Source of the DNA: Candidatus Riflebacteria bacterium HGW-Riflebacteria-2 | GTDB taxonomy: Bacteria > Muiribacteriota > Ozemobacteria > Ozemobacterales > Ozemobacteraceae | DNA length: 64,000 bases | Assembly: GCA_002839435.1 (NCBI GenBank) | Contig: PGYA01000011.1 | Coordinates: 62,001-126,000 of the forward strand | Direction: 5' to 3' | Shown here: one piece after another, positions 1 through 9,166 of the stretch | Position numbering within the stretch: position 1 is the stretch's first letter | How the letters are laid out: the number at the start of each line of letters is the position of its first letter | Program-made: the position numbers and the translations under genes | Notes under the pieces: generated by a model | The model's database searches: none | What the model was told of the DNA's origin: nothing | Seen by the model: only the letters and a program-made list of their open reading frames with translations

Positions 1-174
1 AAGGAACGAATTTCAGGAGCAATAGCAGGATCAGTGCTGGGCTTCAGGAATCTTTTCACTATTGTGGGGGCAATTAAGGATAACGAAAAGGCAAGGAAAG
101 TTATTATTACCTGTTTGAGTTGCGGTCATCAATGGGAACCAGGTTTGGAGTGGCGCTCCTCCATTTCACAATGA
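1..174 (+). CDS. C-terminal end of a truncated gene with a CxxCGH zinc-ribbon half-site
   Basis: This reading frame is open from the first base and stops with TGA at 172-174, so only the last 57 residues are visible; the start lies outside the window. The visible part has a hydrophobic, Gly/Ala-rich stretch near its beginning and then a TCLSCGHQWEPG segment, which looks like half of a zinc ribbon (CxxCGHxW). The second Cys pair, if there is one, would lie upstream. The family was not recognised. Confidence 0.5.
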   Translation, partial: KERISGAIAGSVLGFRNLFTIVGAIKDNEKARKVIITCLSCGHQWEPGLEWRSSISQ

Positions 175-188
175 TCCCACACTAAACT

Positions 189-340
189 ATGAATAATACT
201 TGTACAATTCGGGATGGGAATTCCTGCGCTGCTTGTTGCCTTCATTGACGGTGGCGGTAATAAATGTTTGCCGGTCAATGAAGTAGAAGAATCGGCAAGC
301 TGAAAAACTTATTGAAAGTGAAATCCGACAGGATAACTAA
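189..340 (+). other. Possible remnant of a small Cys-rich gene, spread over three frames
   Basis: An ATG at 189 opens a 19-codon frame rich in Cys (TCTIRDGNSCAACC). At about 240 the plausible protein sequence continues in the next frame (FIDGGGNKCLPVNEVEESAS, stop at 301-303), and then in the third frame (AEKLIESEIRQDN, stop near 340). Joined, these would make one small protein of roughly 50 residues, so a gene broken by two small indels is possible. A chance arrangement is equally possible, and no homologue was recognised. Confidence 0.15.
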
Positions 341-364
341 CAGCGAAATTTGCTTAAAATAAGG

Positions 365-390
365 AAGGCCGTCGGAAGTCCGACGGCCTT
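365..390 (-). terminator. Terminator hairpin downstream of tRNA-Gly
   Basis: The arms AAGGCCGTCGG (365-375) and CCGACGGCCTT (380-390) form a perfect 11-bp stem with a 4-base loop. On the minus strand the hairpin is followed by CCTTATTTTAAG, a short broken U-tract. It lies 12 bases beyond the 3' end of the minus-strand tRNA gene, so it probably ends that transcript. Confidence 0.65.
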
Positions 391-401
391 CGCCTATGCT
401 A

Positions 402-474
402 AGCGGGAAACGGGGTTCGAACCCGCGACCCTCAGCTTGGGAAGCTGATGCTCTACCAACTGAGCTACTCCCGC
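402..474 (-). tRNA. tRNA-Gly(CCC)
   Basis: Read on the minus strand, the sequence folds into a complete cloverleaf. The 7-bp acceptor stem GCGGGAG/TTCCCGC ends in a G-U pair. The anticodon stem TCAGC/GCTGA encloses the loop TTCCCAA, giving anticodon CCC (reads GGG). The T arm contains GGTTCGAACCC. Base 402 supplies a U discriminator, usual for bacterial tRNA-Gly. CCA is not encoded. Confidence 0.93.
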
Positions 475-553
475 AATGATGTTAATTTAACAGAGTGTTG
501 GCGATTTTTCAAGGGCTGCGAAAATTTGATAGCAATTCTCGGTCAAAATGAAT

Positions 554-614
554 CGTCATTTTTTTAGCGCTTCTCTGGATCCTGCGACTGCGCTTCGCTT
601 CGCGCAGGATGACG
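554..614. repeat. Palindromic intergenic repeat, CGTCAT...ATGACG type
   Basis: Short terminal inverted repeats CGTCAT (554-559) and ATGACG (609-614) bracket an inner inverted repeat ATCCTGCG (579-586) / CGCAGGAT (603-610). The GCGCTTCGCTTCG core resembles the core of the elements at 31223-31302 and 46317-46343. It lies in a gap between genes and looks like a non-autonomous repetitive element. Confidence 0.55.
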
Positions 615-654
615 AACAAAAAAGCGAGGTCTTGTTGTGCCTGCAAATGGCGGC

Positions 655-1137
655 TCAGGTGTCGAGCAGGTGGCGTTTGAGCTCGTGCAGAAACTCGGTT
701 TCGGCCTGGCTCAGTTTCTCGCCGGTGCCCAAAAAGCCGTCGCCGGCGGCACTTGCTATTTCGAAGGCCAGCTCATAGGTGAAGGCGCGCATGGCACGGG
801 CTTCGTCGTCGGTTGCGCGTTCGGCCAGGATCTGGTTGGCGCGTGCCACTACCGGCTCAAGATCGCCAAAGTCCTGCATGGCATCGCTCAGCAGATCCTG
901 GCGTGATTTGCAGGCGGTGGTCATTTCGTTGATTACGTCCTGCAACAGCTCATATTTGCCGTATTTTTCCATGGCTTTGCTGAAGAAACTCTGCACCGAA
1001 ATCATTTCGCGAATGAAACCGATCATATCGCCAAATGCGTGCAAATCGCGTGTGCTGTACTTGTAACTCACGCCGATACAGGCAAAATACATCAGGTCAT
1101 GCCATTCTTTCTGGTCGAAATTTACTTTTTTTGTCAT
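655..1137 (-). CDS. Small helical protein, TerB-like C-terminal region (paralogue of its upstream neighbour)
   Basis: A 160-residue soluble protein predicted to be mostly helical, with no signal peptide. Its last 50 residues contain a G-rich turn and a helix (GTGEKLSQAETEFLHELKRHL) that resembles the metal-binding turn and helix of TerB-type domains; this is a resemblance seen by eye only. It begins inside the stop codon of the 1134-1604 gene (ATGA overlap), so the two are translationally coupled. The C-terminal parts align (RAFTYELAFEIA against NFIYRYAYKLAG), so they are paralogues. The function is unknown. Confidence 0.6.
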   Translation of the reverse strand: MTKKVNFDQKEWHDLMYFACIGVSYKYSTRDLHAFGDMIGFIREMISVQSFFSKAMEKYGKYELLQDVINEMTTACKSRQDLLSDAMQDFGDLEPVVARANQILAERATDDEARAMRAFTYELAFEIASAAGDGFLGTGEKLSQAETEFLHELKRHLLDT

Positions 1138-1604
1138 AAGTCAGGCTCCTTGATCCTTAAAACTTCTTTGATCAACAGAAGGGTTTCGGCATCAGCGGCT
1201 GAGACGTTGCGGCCGATGTTGGCAAACTCTTTCCCGGTCATGCCAGCTAATTTGTAGGCATAGCGATAGATAAAATTACAGATGGCTCGCTGGCGTACCG
1301 GCGTGGTTTTCTCCTGCAACAACTGGTCAACCGTTTCCAGTATTTGTCTGAGGACGGCTGGATCATCGGCCAGTCCGACAAATTCTGGCTCGCTTAGAGC
1401 TTCTGACAGCGACTTTTTCAGGTCGTTGACGGCCGGGCGCAGCAAATCATCATTCAGATAGGCCTCTGCTGCCGAGCATATTGAGATCAGCGCCAGACGG
1501 GTTCGCTGCTCCCCCTCTGGTTTCGGTTGCAGAAAAAGCTTGAGTGGCAGCAGACAGAGGAGGTCGAGAATCAACTGGTTCTCTCTGGCATTGAATTCTG
1601 GCAT
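1134..1604 (-). CDS. Small helical protein, TerB-like C-terminal region (first gene of a coupled pair)
   Basis: A 156-residue soluble, mostly helical protein. The start ATG at 1604 is preceded by GAGG at a suitable distance. The C-terminal section (NFIYRYAYKLAG, then GRNVSAADAETLLLIKEVL) matches the equivalent part of the downstream gene and has the look of a TerB-like helix-turn-helix. The N-terminal 100 residues are not recognisable. The overlap with its partner suggests equimolar synthesis and perhaps a heterodimer, which is an inference. The family is uncertain; both could belong to an unnamed DUF. Confidence 0.6.
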   Translation of the reverse strand: MPEFNARENQLILDLLCLLPLKLFLQPKPEGEQRTRLALISICSAAEAYLNDDLLRPAVNDLKKSLSEALSEPEFVGLADDPAVLRQILETVDQLLQEKTTPVRQRAICNFIYRYAYKLAGMTGKEFANIGRNVSAADAETLLLIKEVLRIKEPDL

Positions 1605-1710
1605 GATATGGTGCCTCGATTAAATTGCTTATAAGCCTGAGGATAATGCAATTTCGGCTTGCAGACCAGAGAAAGTTTAAAAAATTGGCAGTTTCGGTTA
1701 GAATCTCTTT

Positions 1711-4632
1711 ATGCAAATGCTGCTGGAGCGAAAAGTCCTAACTCTGCGCAATATTTTTCTTTATTTCGCAGTCGTTCTGTTGCCGATTCTGGTCGGCTTT
1801 CTGGCCCTTGCCAACATGGTCGAAGAGCAATACCTTGCCAGGCTGGAAACGACAAAGCAGGAACTCGATATGCAGAGCGCGCGCGCGCGCCTTTTTTCTA
1901 GCGAAAAGCATCAGATTCAGAACTTTGCAGCAGCCATCAGCAGAGACCTGAAACTCATCAAAAAGAGTCCGCAGACTATCGCGTCTTTCGTAGATCATAT
2001 TGACGCATACTATCCTGACAGCTGTAAATGGCTGTTCTGGGACGAAAGCGCCCACCTGCTCGATATCCCGTCGCGTCATTTAATGCTTGGTCAGCGTAAC
2101 TGGCAGTTTATGATGACCAAACAGATGGCACAATATAGTCTGCTTGCCAGCAGCGCTGAATTGCTGAAAGACCCTTTGTTCGAACAACAGACAACTGGCG
2201 CCTTGAATATGCTGCAGAAAGCGATGGGTGAACATAAGATCGAGCATGTTACATGGACGCTCGATAATCCGATATTGCTGAGCTGGCTTGGTAAGCCTTG
2301 TTATTTCGTCTGGAACATGGACGTCGAATCATGGCGTGAAACCAACATCCCTGAAAAAATCCGCGGCGGCTTCATGCTTATGCTTTACCCGGAAAAATTT
2401 CCCGAATATTTCTGGCTCAAACGTATGGTTTACCGGCGCAGCAGGCCAAAATCGGGGCTTGTACATCCGCTCGTCGCAGTAAATATTTCCGACCGCTCGC
2501 TGGTTATACAAGATCCCGCCCTTAAAGACAGAGACCTCTGGCAGAGACTTCTCGATGCCTATATTGGCCGCAGCCAGAGCTTATTTGAATTCGAGAATTA
2601 TCTCGCCCGCGCCAGCGTTGCCGACGAAAAGAGTCCGGTCAGAATCATATCACTGGCGGACATTTCTGCTTTGCAGAAGGCCAGAAGCGATATGCTGTAT
2701 CGTCTGTCGTTTCTTGCTCTTCTGCTTCTGGTGCTGAGCAGTGTCGTATTGCCCGGAATCATGCGTATGGAGAGCCGAGCTATGTCTCTGCGCATGCGGA
2801 TAACTGCGATATTCGCGATTGCCATGCTGGTGCCGATTGTAAGCCTGGTCAGCATTGGTAGAAGTTTTGCCTATCACGAAGAAAACCGGCTCAAAGAATC
2901 AGCACTGGTAAAAATGCGTGCTGGTTTTGAAGCTCTCGAACTGCGTTATCGCGACGCACCGCGTCTGGTTGAATTGAGTCTGTATGAAGATCTCAAAAGC
3001 CGTCTGACCGCGCCATTATCGCATCAAAGAGTCGAAGCCGCCATGCAGGAAGCCGCCAGAGATGGTCAGTTTAAATATTACATCATTACCGACGAAAAGG
3101 GCCGCTTCGTTACGACAAACTGGACAAACATAGATCTGGCCCTGAAAAAGTCTCTTGAAATGGTTGCGGCAAAAGTAGTGAGAATCGATTCCAGACTGGG
3201 CGGTCCGCCATCAGTTGTCGATGCGGCAATTGACGAAGAAGTCGCACAGTACATGGAGCTCATTGGTTCTACCTTTGATTTCTCCAGGCCGACGAATCTG
3301 AACTACTTTGTCTTTCAGAATTCCCACATGTATTTCATGAGTATCATGCTCAAAATCGATGGAAAAATCGGCAACCTGTTCGTGCAACTACCTGACTATT
3401 ACCTCGAAAAACGCTTCGTTTACGATGAATTTACTCAGAATCGCCTGGCCATCGATCATGCTGACACAGGCAAGCGCGACATGCCGGCCGAACTGTTTTT
3501 CTATGCCAATTTCAAGGCCGAGAAGAGTATTCCGGAACAGTCGCCGCTCTGGTCGAAACTTCGCGAAGCGTTTGAGCGGGCCAGCCGGCTCAAAGCCGAA
3601 GAAACCGGCATGGTGACCAGCGAAGATGAAACCTATATTTACGCTATCAGGCCACTTGCGTCGATGTATTCTCAGAGTTTCATTCCCTGCCTGCTTACCT
3701 CGACCCGTCCAATCGAGGCGAGGCTTAACAGTGTTAAAATGGTAATCAGCGGGCTTGCCACCGCAGCGCTTATCGGCGCCATTATTCTGAGTCTCGTGCT
3801 GACTGCCAGTTTGATCGGGCCAATCAGCCGCATCGATATCGCGGCTCAACAGGTCGGCAACGGCAATCTTAATGTCAATCTGCCATATATGGGAAACGAC
3901 GAACTGGGCCGGTTGAGCGAAACTTTTAACGGCATGGTGCGCGGCCTGCGTGAGCGCGAAAAGATGCGCGCCTATGTTTCCGAATCAGTGCTCGAAGCGA
4001 TTCAGGATCAGTCTGAAACATCATTAAGTGAAGGCCGCCGGGTTGAGGTTACTGTGCTGTTTTCAGATATGCGCAACTTTACCGGGCTCAGCGAAAAGAG
4101 TAGCCCGGAGCAGGTGTTCGCATTGCTCAACGAGTTTTTCGGTGGCGTTGAACCGATCATTCGTGCTAATTACGGGCGGGTCGACAAGTTCATCGGCGAT
4201 GCGGTAATGGCGGTCTTTCATCACAGCGAACCGGAACATCACACTTTAAGCGCAGTAAAAGCGGCTTTTGCCATGAGAAAGTTTGTCGGTGAACTGGCGA
4301 AAAACAGCAGATTCGTCGGTAAATCTGGCATTGACATAGGTGTCGGCATAAGCACCGGAACCGTTCTGCTCGGCAATGTCGGCAGCAGTCGGCGCAAAGA
4401 TCTGACGGTCATCGGTGATGAAGTCAATCTGGCTTCGCGCCTCGAAACAGCCTCTAAAAAAGGTCGACATGCAAAAATCGTCGTTTCGGGCAGTACTTTC
4501 AAACATATAGAAGACTTTGTCGAAGCCGAGCTGATGCCCTTCTCAGAAATCAGAGGCAAGGAACAGGCCGTGCAGATTTACGAACTGATCAGTCTCAAGC
4601 CTTCAGCTGTCTTTGACCCAGACAAAGCCTGA
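1711..4632 (+). CDS. Membrane-bound class III adenylate/guanylate cyclase with HAMP domain
   Basis: A 973-residue protein predicted to make cAMP (or cGMP) in response to an envelope signal. Hydrophobic segments lie at about residues 12-34, 331-349, 362-382 and 676-700, leaving two large extracytoplasmic regions (about 35-330 and 385-675). A HAMP linker follows (about 700-755). The catalytic domain (about 775-950) has both metal aspartates, D786 in FSDMRNFTG and D830 in KFIGDAVMAVF, plus VIGDEVNLASRLE with the Asn and Arg expected at the active site. The substrate-specifying positions (the Lys of KFIGD and LTVIGD) fit adenylate better than guanylate, but this is not proof. No good ribosome site precedes the ATG at 1711. 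Its 3' end overlaps that of the convergent Hsp70 gene by 30 bases. Confidence 0.88.
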   Translation: MQMLLERKVLTLRNIFLYFAVVLLPILVGFLALANMVEEQYLARLETTKQELDMQSARARLFSSEKHQIQNFAAAISRDLKLIKKSPQTIASFVDHIDAYYPDSCKWLFWDESAHLLDIPSRHLMLGQRNWQFMMTKQMAQYSLLASSAELLKDPLFEQQTTGALNMLQKAMGEHKIEHVTWTLDNPILLSWLGKPCYFVWNMDVESWRETNIPEKIRGGFMLMLYPEKFPEYFWLKRMVYRRSRPKSGLVHPLVAVNISDRSLVIQDPALKDRDLWQRLLDAYIGRSQSLFEFENYLARASVADEKSPVRIISLADISALQKARSDMLYRLSFLALLLLVLSSVVLPGIMRMESRAMSLRMRITAIFAIAMLVPIVSLVSIGRSFAYHEENRLKESALVKMRAGFEALELRYRDAPRLVELSLYEDLKSRLTAPLSHQRVEAAMQEAARDGQFKYYIITDEKGRFVTTNWTNIDLALKKSLEMVAAKVVRIDSRLGGPPSVVDAAIDEEVAQYMELIGSTFDFSRPTNLNYFVFQNSHMYFMSIMLKIDGKIGNLFVQLPDYYLEKRFVYDEFTQNRLAIDHADTGKRDMPAELFFYANFKAEKSIPEQSPLWSKLREAFERASRLKAEETGMVTSEDETYIYAIRPLASMYSQSFIPCLLTSTRPIEARLNSVKMVISGLATAALIGAIILSLVLTASLIGPISRIDIAAQQVGNGNLNVNLPYMGNDELGRLSETFNGMVRGLREREKMRAYVSESVLEAIQDQSETSLSEGRRVEVTVLFSDMRNFTGLSEKSSPEQVFALLNEFFGGVEPIIRANYGRVDKFIGDAVMAVFHHSEPEHHTLSAVKAAFAMRKFVGELAKNSRFVGKSGIDIGVGISTGTVLLGNVGSSRRKDLTVIGDEVNLASRLETASKKGRHAKIVVSGSTFKHIEDFVEAELMPFSEIRGKEQAVQIYELISLKPSAVFDPDKA

Positions 4633-7362
4633 CGGCAGCGCTTCGCCGATAATTTCGGCAAGTTCGCGGTCTTCGAGGCGGGCCGCCTTGAGCAGCGGCT
4701 GAATGAAGGCTTTTTTACGCAGCTTTTTTTTGAAAACGTCAAGAATGCCTTTGCGCAGCGGGTCATCGATTTGAACCAGGCGGTCACCGGTTTTGCGGCC
4801 AATTTCGCGCAGGGCTGAGTCGAGATAGGAATTGCCGGGAATCGCCTTTTTGAGCAGATGTTCGGCCCAGCCATTGGCAACCGACTGTGGCACCATAGCT
4901 GAATCTGGTGCATAAGCGAGTTCACGTGCTCCCATACGACCGAGAGCATGCAGAGCGACGCTGTCGATACCGTAGCTTGGCGGCGCTTTGGCGATCCACC
5001 AGCCGATACGCTCTTTTTCGGTTACCGGCAGGCGTTCGAGATGACCGAGCAGTCGCCAGAGCTGATTGCGTTCGTGCTGGCCGATTTCGCGCTCTTTTTT
5101 ATCGCGCCGCCGGGTCGGAAAAAGAATTGGTTCGATGCGGTTTTTAAGAGCTTCCTGGCGCTCGATCGATAAACCGGGTGCAATGCGTTTCCACATTACC
5201 CACCAATCTGACCAGAACTCGGGGTTCGTGTGGGTAAATTCATCGTCGGCCATTTGCCAGATAAGATCGACCCGGGCAACGTCACCAGCTACGCCGTAAC
5301 CTGGGCGCAGACAGAAACCGAGCAGTCTGAACCAGAGTATGAGTGAGCCCTGTGATGCCCTGAATTCATCTGCACGTTCGGTAAACAGGTCGAACAACTG
5401 GCGCAACATTTCGGCATCCCAGCTCGAGCGTGGCGAGCCAAGTATTTCTTCGAGGCCTTTGAAAACAGAATTGAATTCGATTTTTTGCGCAAAAGCCTGG
5501 TCAAGCAGTTTTGCGATCTGCTTGAGCTGCGTGCTGGTAATTGGCACCCGACGCTTGGCCGGCGCTTCGCTGGAGGCTTTGCTGCTCTTCTCGCTGTTGC
5601 CAAGGTCAAAGCGCAGTTCCTGCGAAAAAGTGCCGGCGGTCTCGCGACAGAAAACCTGTAAATAACCGGTTTCGCGCAGGCGTGCATGTATCTCGACCTG
5701 CTTTTCGCCTTTGCCGGTGCGGGCTTTAACAATGCATGGCGGCAGTGGCAGGTATTTTTTTGAATTGAATCTGATCAGGCGCCCGTGCTCTTCAGCCTTT
5801 GGCGGTGAAGGCGTGTAGAAAAGGTAAAAAGCCGAATCGTGGCTCAAATCTATGCCGAAAGTCTTGTCGGCAATGTGATAGTCTTTTTCGGGTTCGCTGC
5901 CTTTGGGCAGCAGGCAGAGCAGTTGTTCCGGCACGTGCTGTGAAGAGGTCGAACTTTTGGCGGTGCCGATGCCGAGATAGATAGAAACCGGGTTGCCACT
6001 CTGAATGCGTTGCCCGAACCCGAGCGAAACCAGCCCATAATAGGCAGCTCCCGCTGCTACCGCCAGTGTCGGGTGCGGGTTGTCAAGAATCGCTGGCGGG
6101 CGGCCGCGCCACAGGCTGAGAACTTCGAACAGACGATCGCGCAGGCAGTCGGCTTTCATGGTGCCGCCGTTGAAGAGAATAGCGTCAGGGTTGACTTCGT
6201 TTTCCTTGAGAAAGGCGGCAAGATGGCGGGTTACCGCGGCATCGCGCGTGAAGGGCAGACCAGCTTCTGACAGACCGAGAGTGCTGTCTTCATCTGGCTT
6301 TTCGCCGGCTTCGACGAGTGGGAAAAATCCATCTACCAGCAGCTGACTGATTTTTTCACTGTCAATGCTGACTTTGGCGGCACCGGCGAGAACCTTGCTG
6401 CCGGCTCCGGCCAGAGTGAAATTAACGCCGCCGCTCTGTTCTCCAGAAAGCACGCGTTCTTTTATGACGTGGCTCTGGTTGAGCAGTGACAGCCATTGTT
6501 TGCCAGCCAGTTTGCGGCCGCGGTGCTTGAACTCTGCTTCCGCACACCTGGCCAGCGCCAGGTCGAGGTTGTCGCCGCCGATGAGCAGGTGCGGTCCGAC
6601 GGCCAGACGGGTGAATTCAGGGTGTTCGCGACCGCTCGCCCATTCGATTCTAATCAGGCTGAAATCAGTAGTACCGCCGCCGATGTCTATTACCAGCACG
6701 GTATCAATGCCTTTAAGTTCAGCAACCATACTGCGTGGGTTGCGTTGCAGGTAGTCATAAAAAGCTGCCTGCGGCTCTTCGATCAGCGAGACAGAAGTGA
6801 TGCCGGCCTGTTCGATAGCTTCGAGTGTGAGGTTACGGGCTGAGGGGTCGAAAGAGGCGGGTACTGTGACTATGATCTTCTGGCGCAGAAACCTGGAAGC
6901 TTCATCACGATTGCCGATGGTTGAATCCCACAGGCGCATGAGGTAACGCAGAAACTCGGTGGCTGCCTGTACCGGCGAAATTTTTTCGGCAACCACTTCG
7001 CTCTGCCATGGCAGTATCGGCGACTGGCGCTCAGCCCGCGGGTGGCAGAGCCATGACTTGCTGCTGTGCACGAAACGCCCCGGCACTTCAAACCCGAGTT
7101 CTCTGGCGTAGGCGCCGATTATATGCGGAGTCTCGGCCATCCAGTCGGGGCGGTTCAGTTCGCGCCCTTCTTCGCTGAGATAGACAACTGAAGGTAGCGT
7201 TGGCAGATTTTCGAGCTGGCCGCCGCTTACCAGCTGCGTTATCTCAAGATTGCGAACCTTGAGCGTCTTGTCTTCGAGATCGACATAAGACAGGGCACAT
7301 TGCGTTGTGCCGAGGTCGATGCCAATAATGAAGCGACTGTCGGCTGCACCTGCTTTGCTCAT
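4603..7362 (-). CDS. Large Hsp70-family protein with DUF3731-like C-terminal half
   Basis: A 919-residue protein. The N-terminal actin-like ATPase core is intact: IGIDLGTTQCALS (phosphate 1, near residue 13), VIDIGGGTTDFSL (phosphate 2, near 224) and AILFNGGTMKADCLRDRL (adenosine motif). The canonical Hsp70 substrate-binding and lid regions are not evident. Instead there is a helical region of about 300 residues resembling the DnaK-related DUF3731 domain (LWFRLLGFCLRPGYG, FWSDWWVMWKRIAPG). The start shares one base with the upstream stop (TAATG), so it is coupled to the second Hsp70 gene. No DnaJ or GrpE gene lies nearby. The likely role is an ATP-driven chaperone or switch for a dedicated client, possibly the membrane coiled-coil protein encoded first in the operon (inference). 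Confidence 0.85.
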   Translation of the reverse strand: MSKAGAADSRFIIGIDLGTTQCALSYVDLEDKTLKVRNLEITQLVSGGQLENLPTLPSVVYLSEEGRELNRPDWMAETPHIIGAYARELGFEVPGRFVHSSKSWLCHPRAERQSPILPWQSEVVAEKISPVQAATEFLRYLMRLWDSTIGNRDEASRFLRQKIIVTVPASFDPSARNLTLEAIEQAGITSVSLIEEPQAAFYDYLQRNPRSMVAELKGIDTVLVIDIGGGTTDFSLIRIEWASGREHPEFTRLAVGPHLLIGGDNLDLALARCAEAEFKHRGRKLAGKQWLSLLNQSHVIKERVLSGEQSGGVNFTLAGAGSKVLAGAAKVSIDSEKISQLLVDGFFPLVEAGEKPDEDSTLGLSEAGLPFTRDAAVTRHLAAFLKENEVNPDAILFNGGTMKADCLRDRLFEVLSLWRGRPPAILDNPHPTLAVAAGAAYYGLVSLGFGQRIQSGNPVSIYLGIGTAKSSTSSQHVPEQLLCLLPKGSEPEKDYHIADKTFGIDLSHDSAFYLFYTPSPPKAEEHGRLIRFNSKKYLPLPPCIVKARTGKGEKQVEIHARLRETGYLQVFCRETAGTFSQELRFDLGNSEKSSKASSEAPAKRRVPITSTQLKQIAKLLDQAFAQKIEFNSVFKGLEEILGSPRSSWDAEMLRQLFDLFTERADEFRASQGSLILWFRLLGFCLRPGYGVAGDVARVDLIWQMADDEFTHTNPEFWSDWWVMWKRIAPGLSIERQEALKNRIEPILFPTRRRDKKEREIGQHERNQLWRLLGHLERLPVTEKERIGWWIAKAPPSYGIDSVALHALGRMGARELAYAPDSAMVPQSVANGWAEHLLKKAIPGNSYLDSALREIGRKTGDRLVQIDDPLRKGILDVFKKKLRKKAFIQPLLKAARLEDRELAEIIGEALPSGFVWVKDS

Positions 7363-9155
7363 TATTTGATGGCATCCCTGACGTTGAATTCAAGCTTCCA
7401 GCGATGATTGCCAGATTTTGCCAGGCAGAAAATCTCAAGCGTGCCGATTTCGGTTATTGCGACCTGCAGACCTACATCGACGAGATCGCCGGCTTTCATA
7501 CCTTCATAAGCAGGCAATTCAATCATCAGCGAACTGGTGTCTTCGAAGGTCTCGTCGAGTTCGTCAATCATCTGCGCGAATTCGTCTTCGCGGCGGCAGT
7601 TCGACTTGAAGAACTTGAACTCGGCGGTTTTGCCGATTACCAGCCCAAATGTGCGGCCAGGTATGTCTTTGGTCGTGCCTTCTTCGGTTCCCTGTTTCGC
7701 GACACAGAGTGCCTTGAGCGGTGGTTTGAAGCCAGGCACTGCCGGCAATGAAGATTCGATGCCAAGGTAATAAGCCTGTGAAACGCCGCCGCGGATTCTG
7801 ATGCCTTTGCCTTCGCGGGCAATGCCATAATAGGTAGCGCCGCGTGCGACTGCCTGCGAGAGTTCGATACCCTCGAGAACTTTTATCGGTTCTTTGCCGG
7901 CGCTGTTAAGCCAGCTGTTGATGACTTCGATCAGACGGTTGCGGAATATTTCTGAGCGAAAAACGCCGCCATTGAACAGTATGGCCTGCGGAAACCCATA
8001 CTGCTTGTCGCCTGAATTCTGATTGCGCAGAAATTTGGCGAGATGGCGGGTTATCGCAGCGTCAGCCGCATACATCAGGCTGATTTCGCGCACGCCGCCT
8101 TCAGTATCTTCGACCGGGTCGTCGTTCATGTCGCAGAACGGGAAAAAGCCGTCGATCAGCGTTTTTTCGATATCGCTGCGATCGATGCTGGTTTTCATTG
8201 AACCGCCGATAACGCTGCTGCCACGGCCAGAAATGACCACCGGCACAGAATCTTTGTCAGTTTCGTTGAGCAGAATTTCTTTGGCTTTGCGACACTGGTG
8301 GCTGAGTTGAACGGTCTGCCACTGCGTGATTTTTTTCTTGCTCTCTTCGAGCTTGCTGCGTGCGACATAGGCCAGCGTCAGATCCATGTTGTCGCCACCG
8401 AGAAGTATGTGGTTGCCGACGGCAACTCGCTCGAGCGCAAGATCACCCTCAGCTTCGCTGATTTCGATGAGGCTGAAGTCGGTAGTACCGCCGCCAACAT
8501 CGACGACGAGAACGACGTCGCTCTTCTTGACCTGCTGTCGCCAGGGCTTGTCACCTTGTGAAATCCATGAATAAAAGGCGGCCTGTGGTTCTTCGAGCAG
8601 GGTAACATCGGGCAGTTCAGCCATTCTTGCTGCTTCGACAATCAGGTCGCGGGCGGCAGCGTCGAAAGAGGCCGGTATGGTTACCACAACTTTCTGGTCT
8701 TCAAGCTTGTCTTTGCCAAACTCCTGGTTCCAGGCGTGGCGCACGTGGCGCAGAAACATCGACATGGCAGTGAGCGGCGATACCCGGGTGTTTTCTTCGG
8801 GTGAGTTCCATGGCAGAACCGGCTGGGTGCGGTCAATGCGCGTGTTGCACAGCCAGGACTTGGCCGAAGAGATCAGGCGGTCAGGCACATCAGCGCCTCG
8901 TTCGCGCGCGTATTCGCCGATGATGAATTTAGATTCGTCGTCCCATTCGAGCACGGGCTTTTCTTTGAGGCGTTCAAAAATGAACGAGGGCATTACTTCG
9001 AGCTTTTCGATCGCGCCTTTGGCGAGTTCCTGCACGAGCGGCATCAGGCTGATTTCAGGATGGGCGCCTTCGGCGGCAGAGCTGATCGGCGTGTGAGTAA
9101 CCACTATGTTGGTGGTTCCGAGGTCGATGCCTACAAGATATTTGGGTTTTGCCAT
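7362..9155 (-). CDS. Hsp70-family protein, shorter partner
   Basis: A 597-residue Hsp70-like protein. It has the three ATPase motifs: VGIDLGTTNIVVTHT near the N terminus, VVDVGGGTTDFSLIEI in the middle and AILFNGGVFRSEIFRNRL. The C-terminal part is short, ending in a beta-rich region (about 510-597), and lacks the DnaK helical lid. It belongs to the Hsp70-like group that accompanies DUF2760 proteins in other bacteria. The start at 9155 lies 11 bases after the stop of the DUF2760 gene, with a GAGGAG ribosome site between them. Sequence similarity to the downstream 919-residue protein shows an ancient duplication. Confidence 0.87.
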   Translation of the reverse strand: MAKPKYLVGIDLGTTNIVVTHTPISSAAEGAHPEISLMPLVQELAKGAIEKLEVMPSFIFERLKEKPVLEWDDESKFIIGEYARERGADVPDRLISSAKSWLCNTRIDRTQPVLPWNSPEENTRVSPLTAMSMFLRHVRHAWNQEFGKDKLEDQKVVVTIPASFDAAARDLIVEAARMAELPDVTLLEEPQAAFYSWISQGDKPWRQQVKKSDVVLVVDVGGGTTDFSLIEISEAEGDLALERVAVGNHILLGGDNMDLTLAYVARSKLEESKKKITQWQTVQLSHQCRKAKEILLNETDKDSVPVVISGRGSSVIGGSMKTSIDRSDIEKTLIDGFFPFCDMNDDPVEDTEGGVREISLMYAADAAITRHLAKFLRNQNSGDKQYGFPQAILFNGGVFRSEIFRNRLIEVINSWLNSAGKEPIKVLEGIELSQAVARGATYYGIAREGKGIRIRGGVSQAYYLGIESSLPAVPGFKPPLKALCVAKQGTEEGTTKDIPGRTFGLVIGKTAEFKFFKSNCRREDEFAQMIDELDETFEDTSSLMIELPAYEGMKAGDLVDVGLQVAITEIGTLEIFCLAKSGNHRWKLEFNVRDAIK

Positions 9156-9166
9156 GGCTTTTCTCC

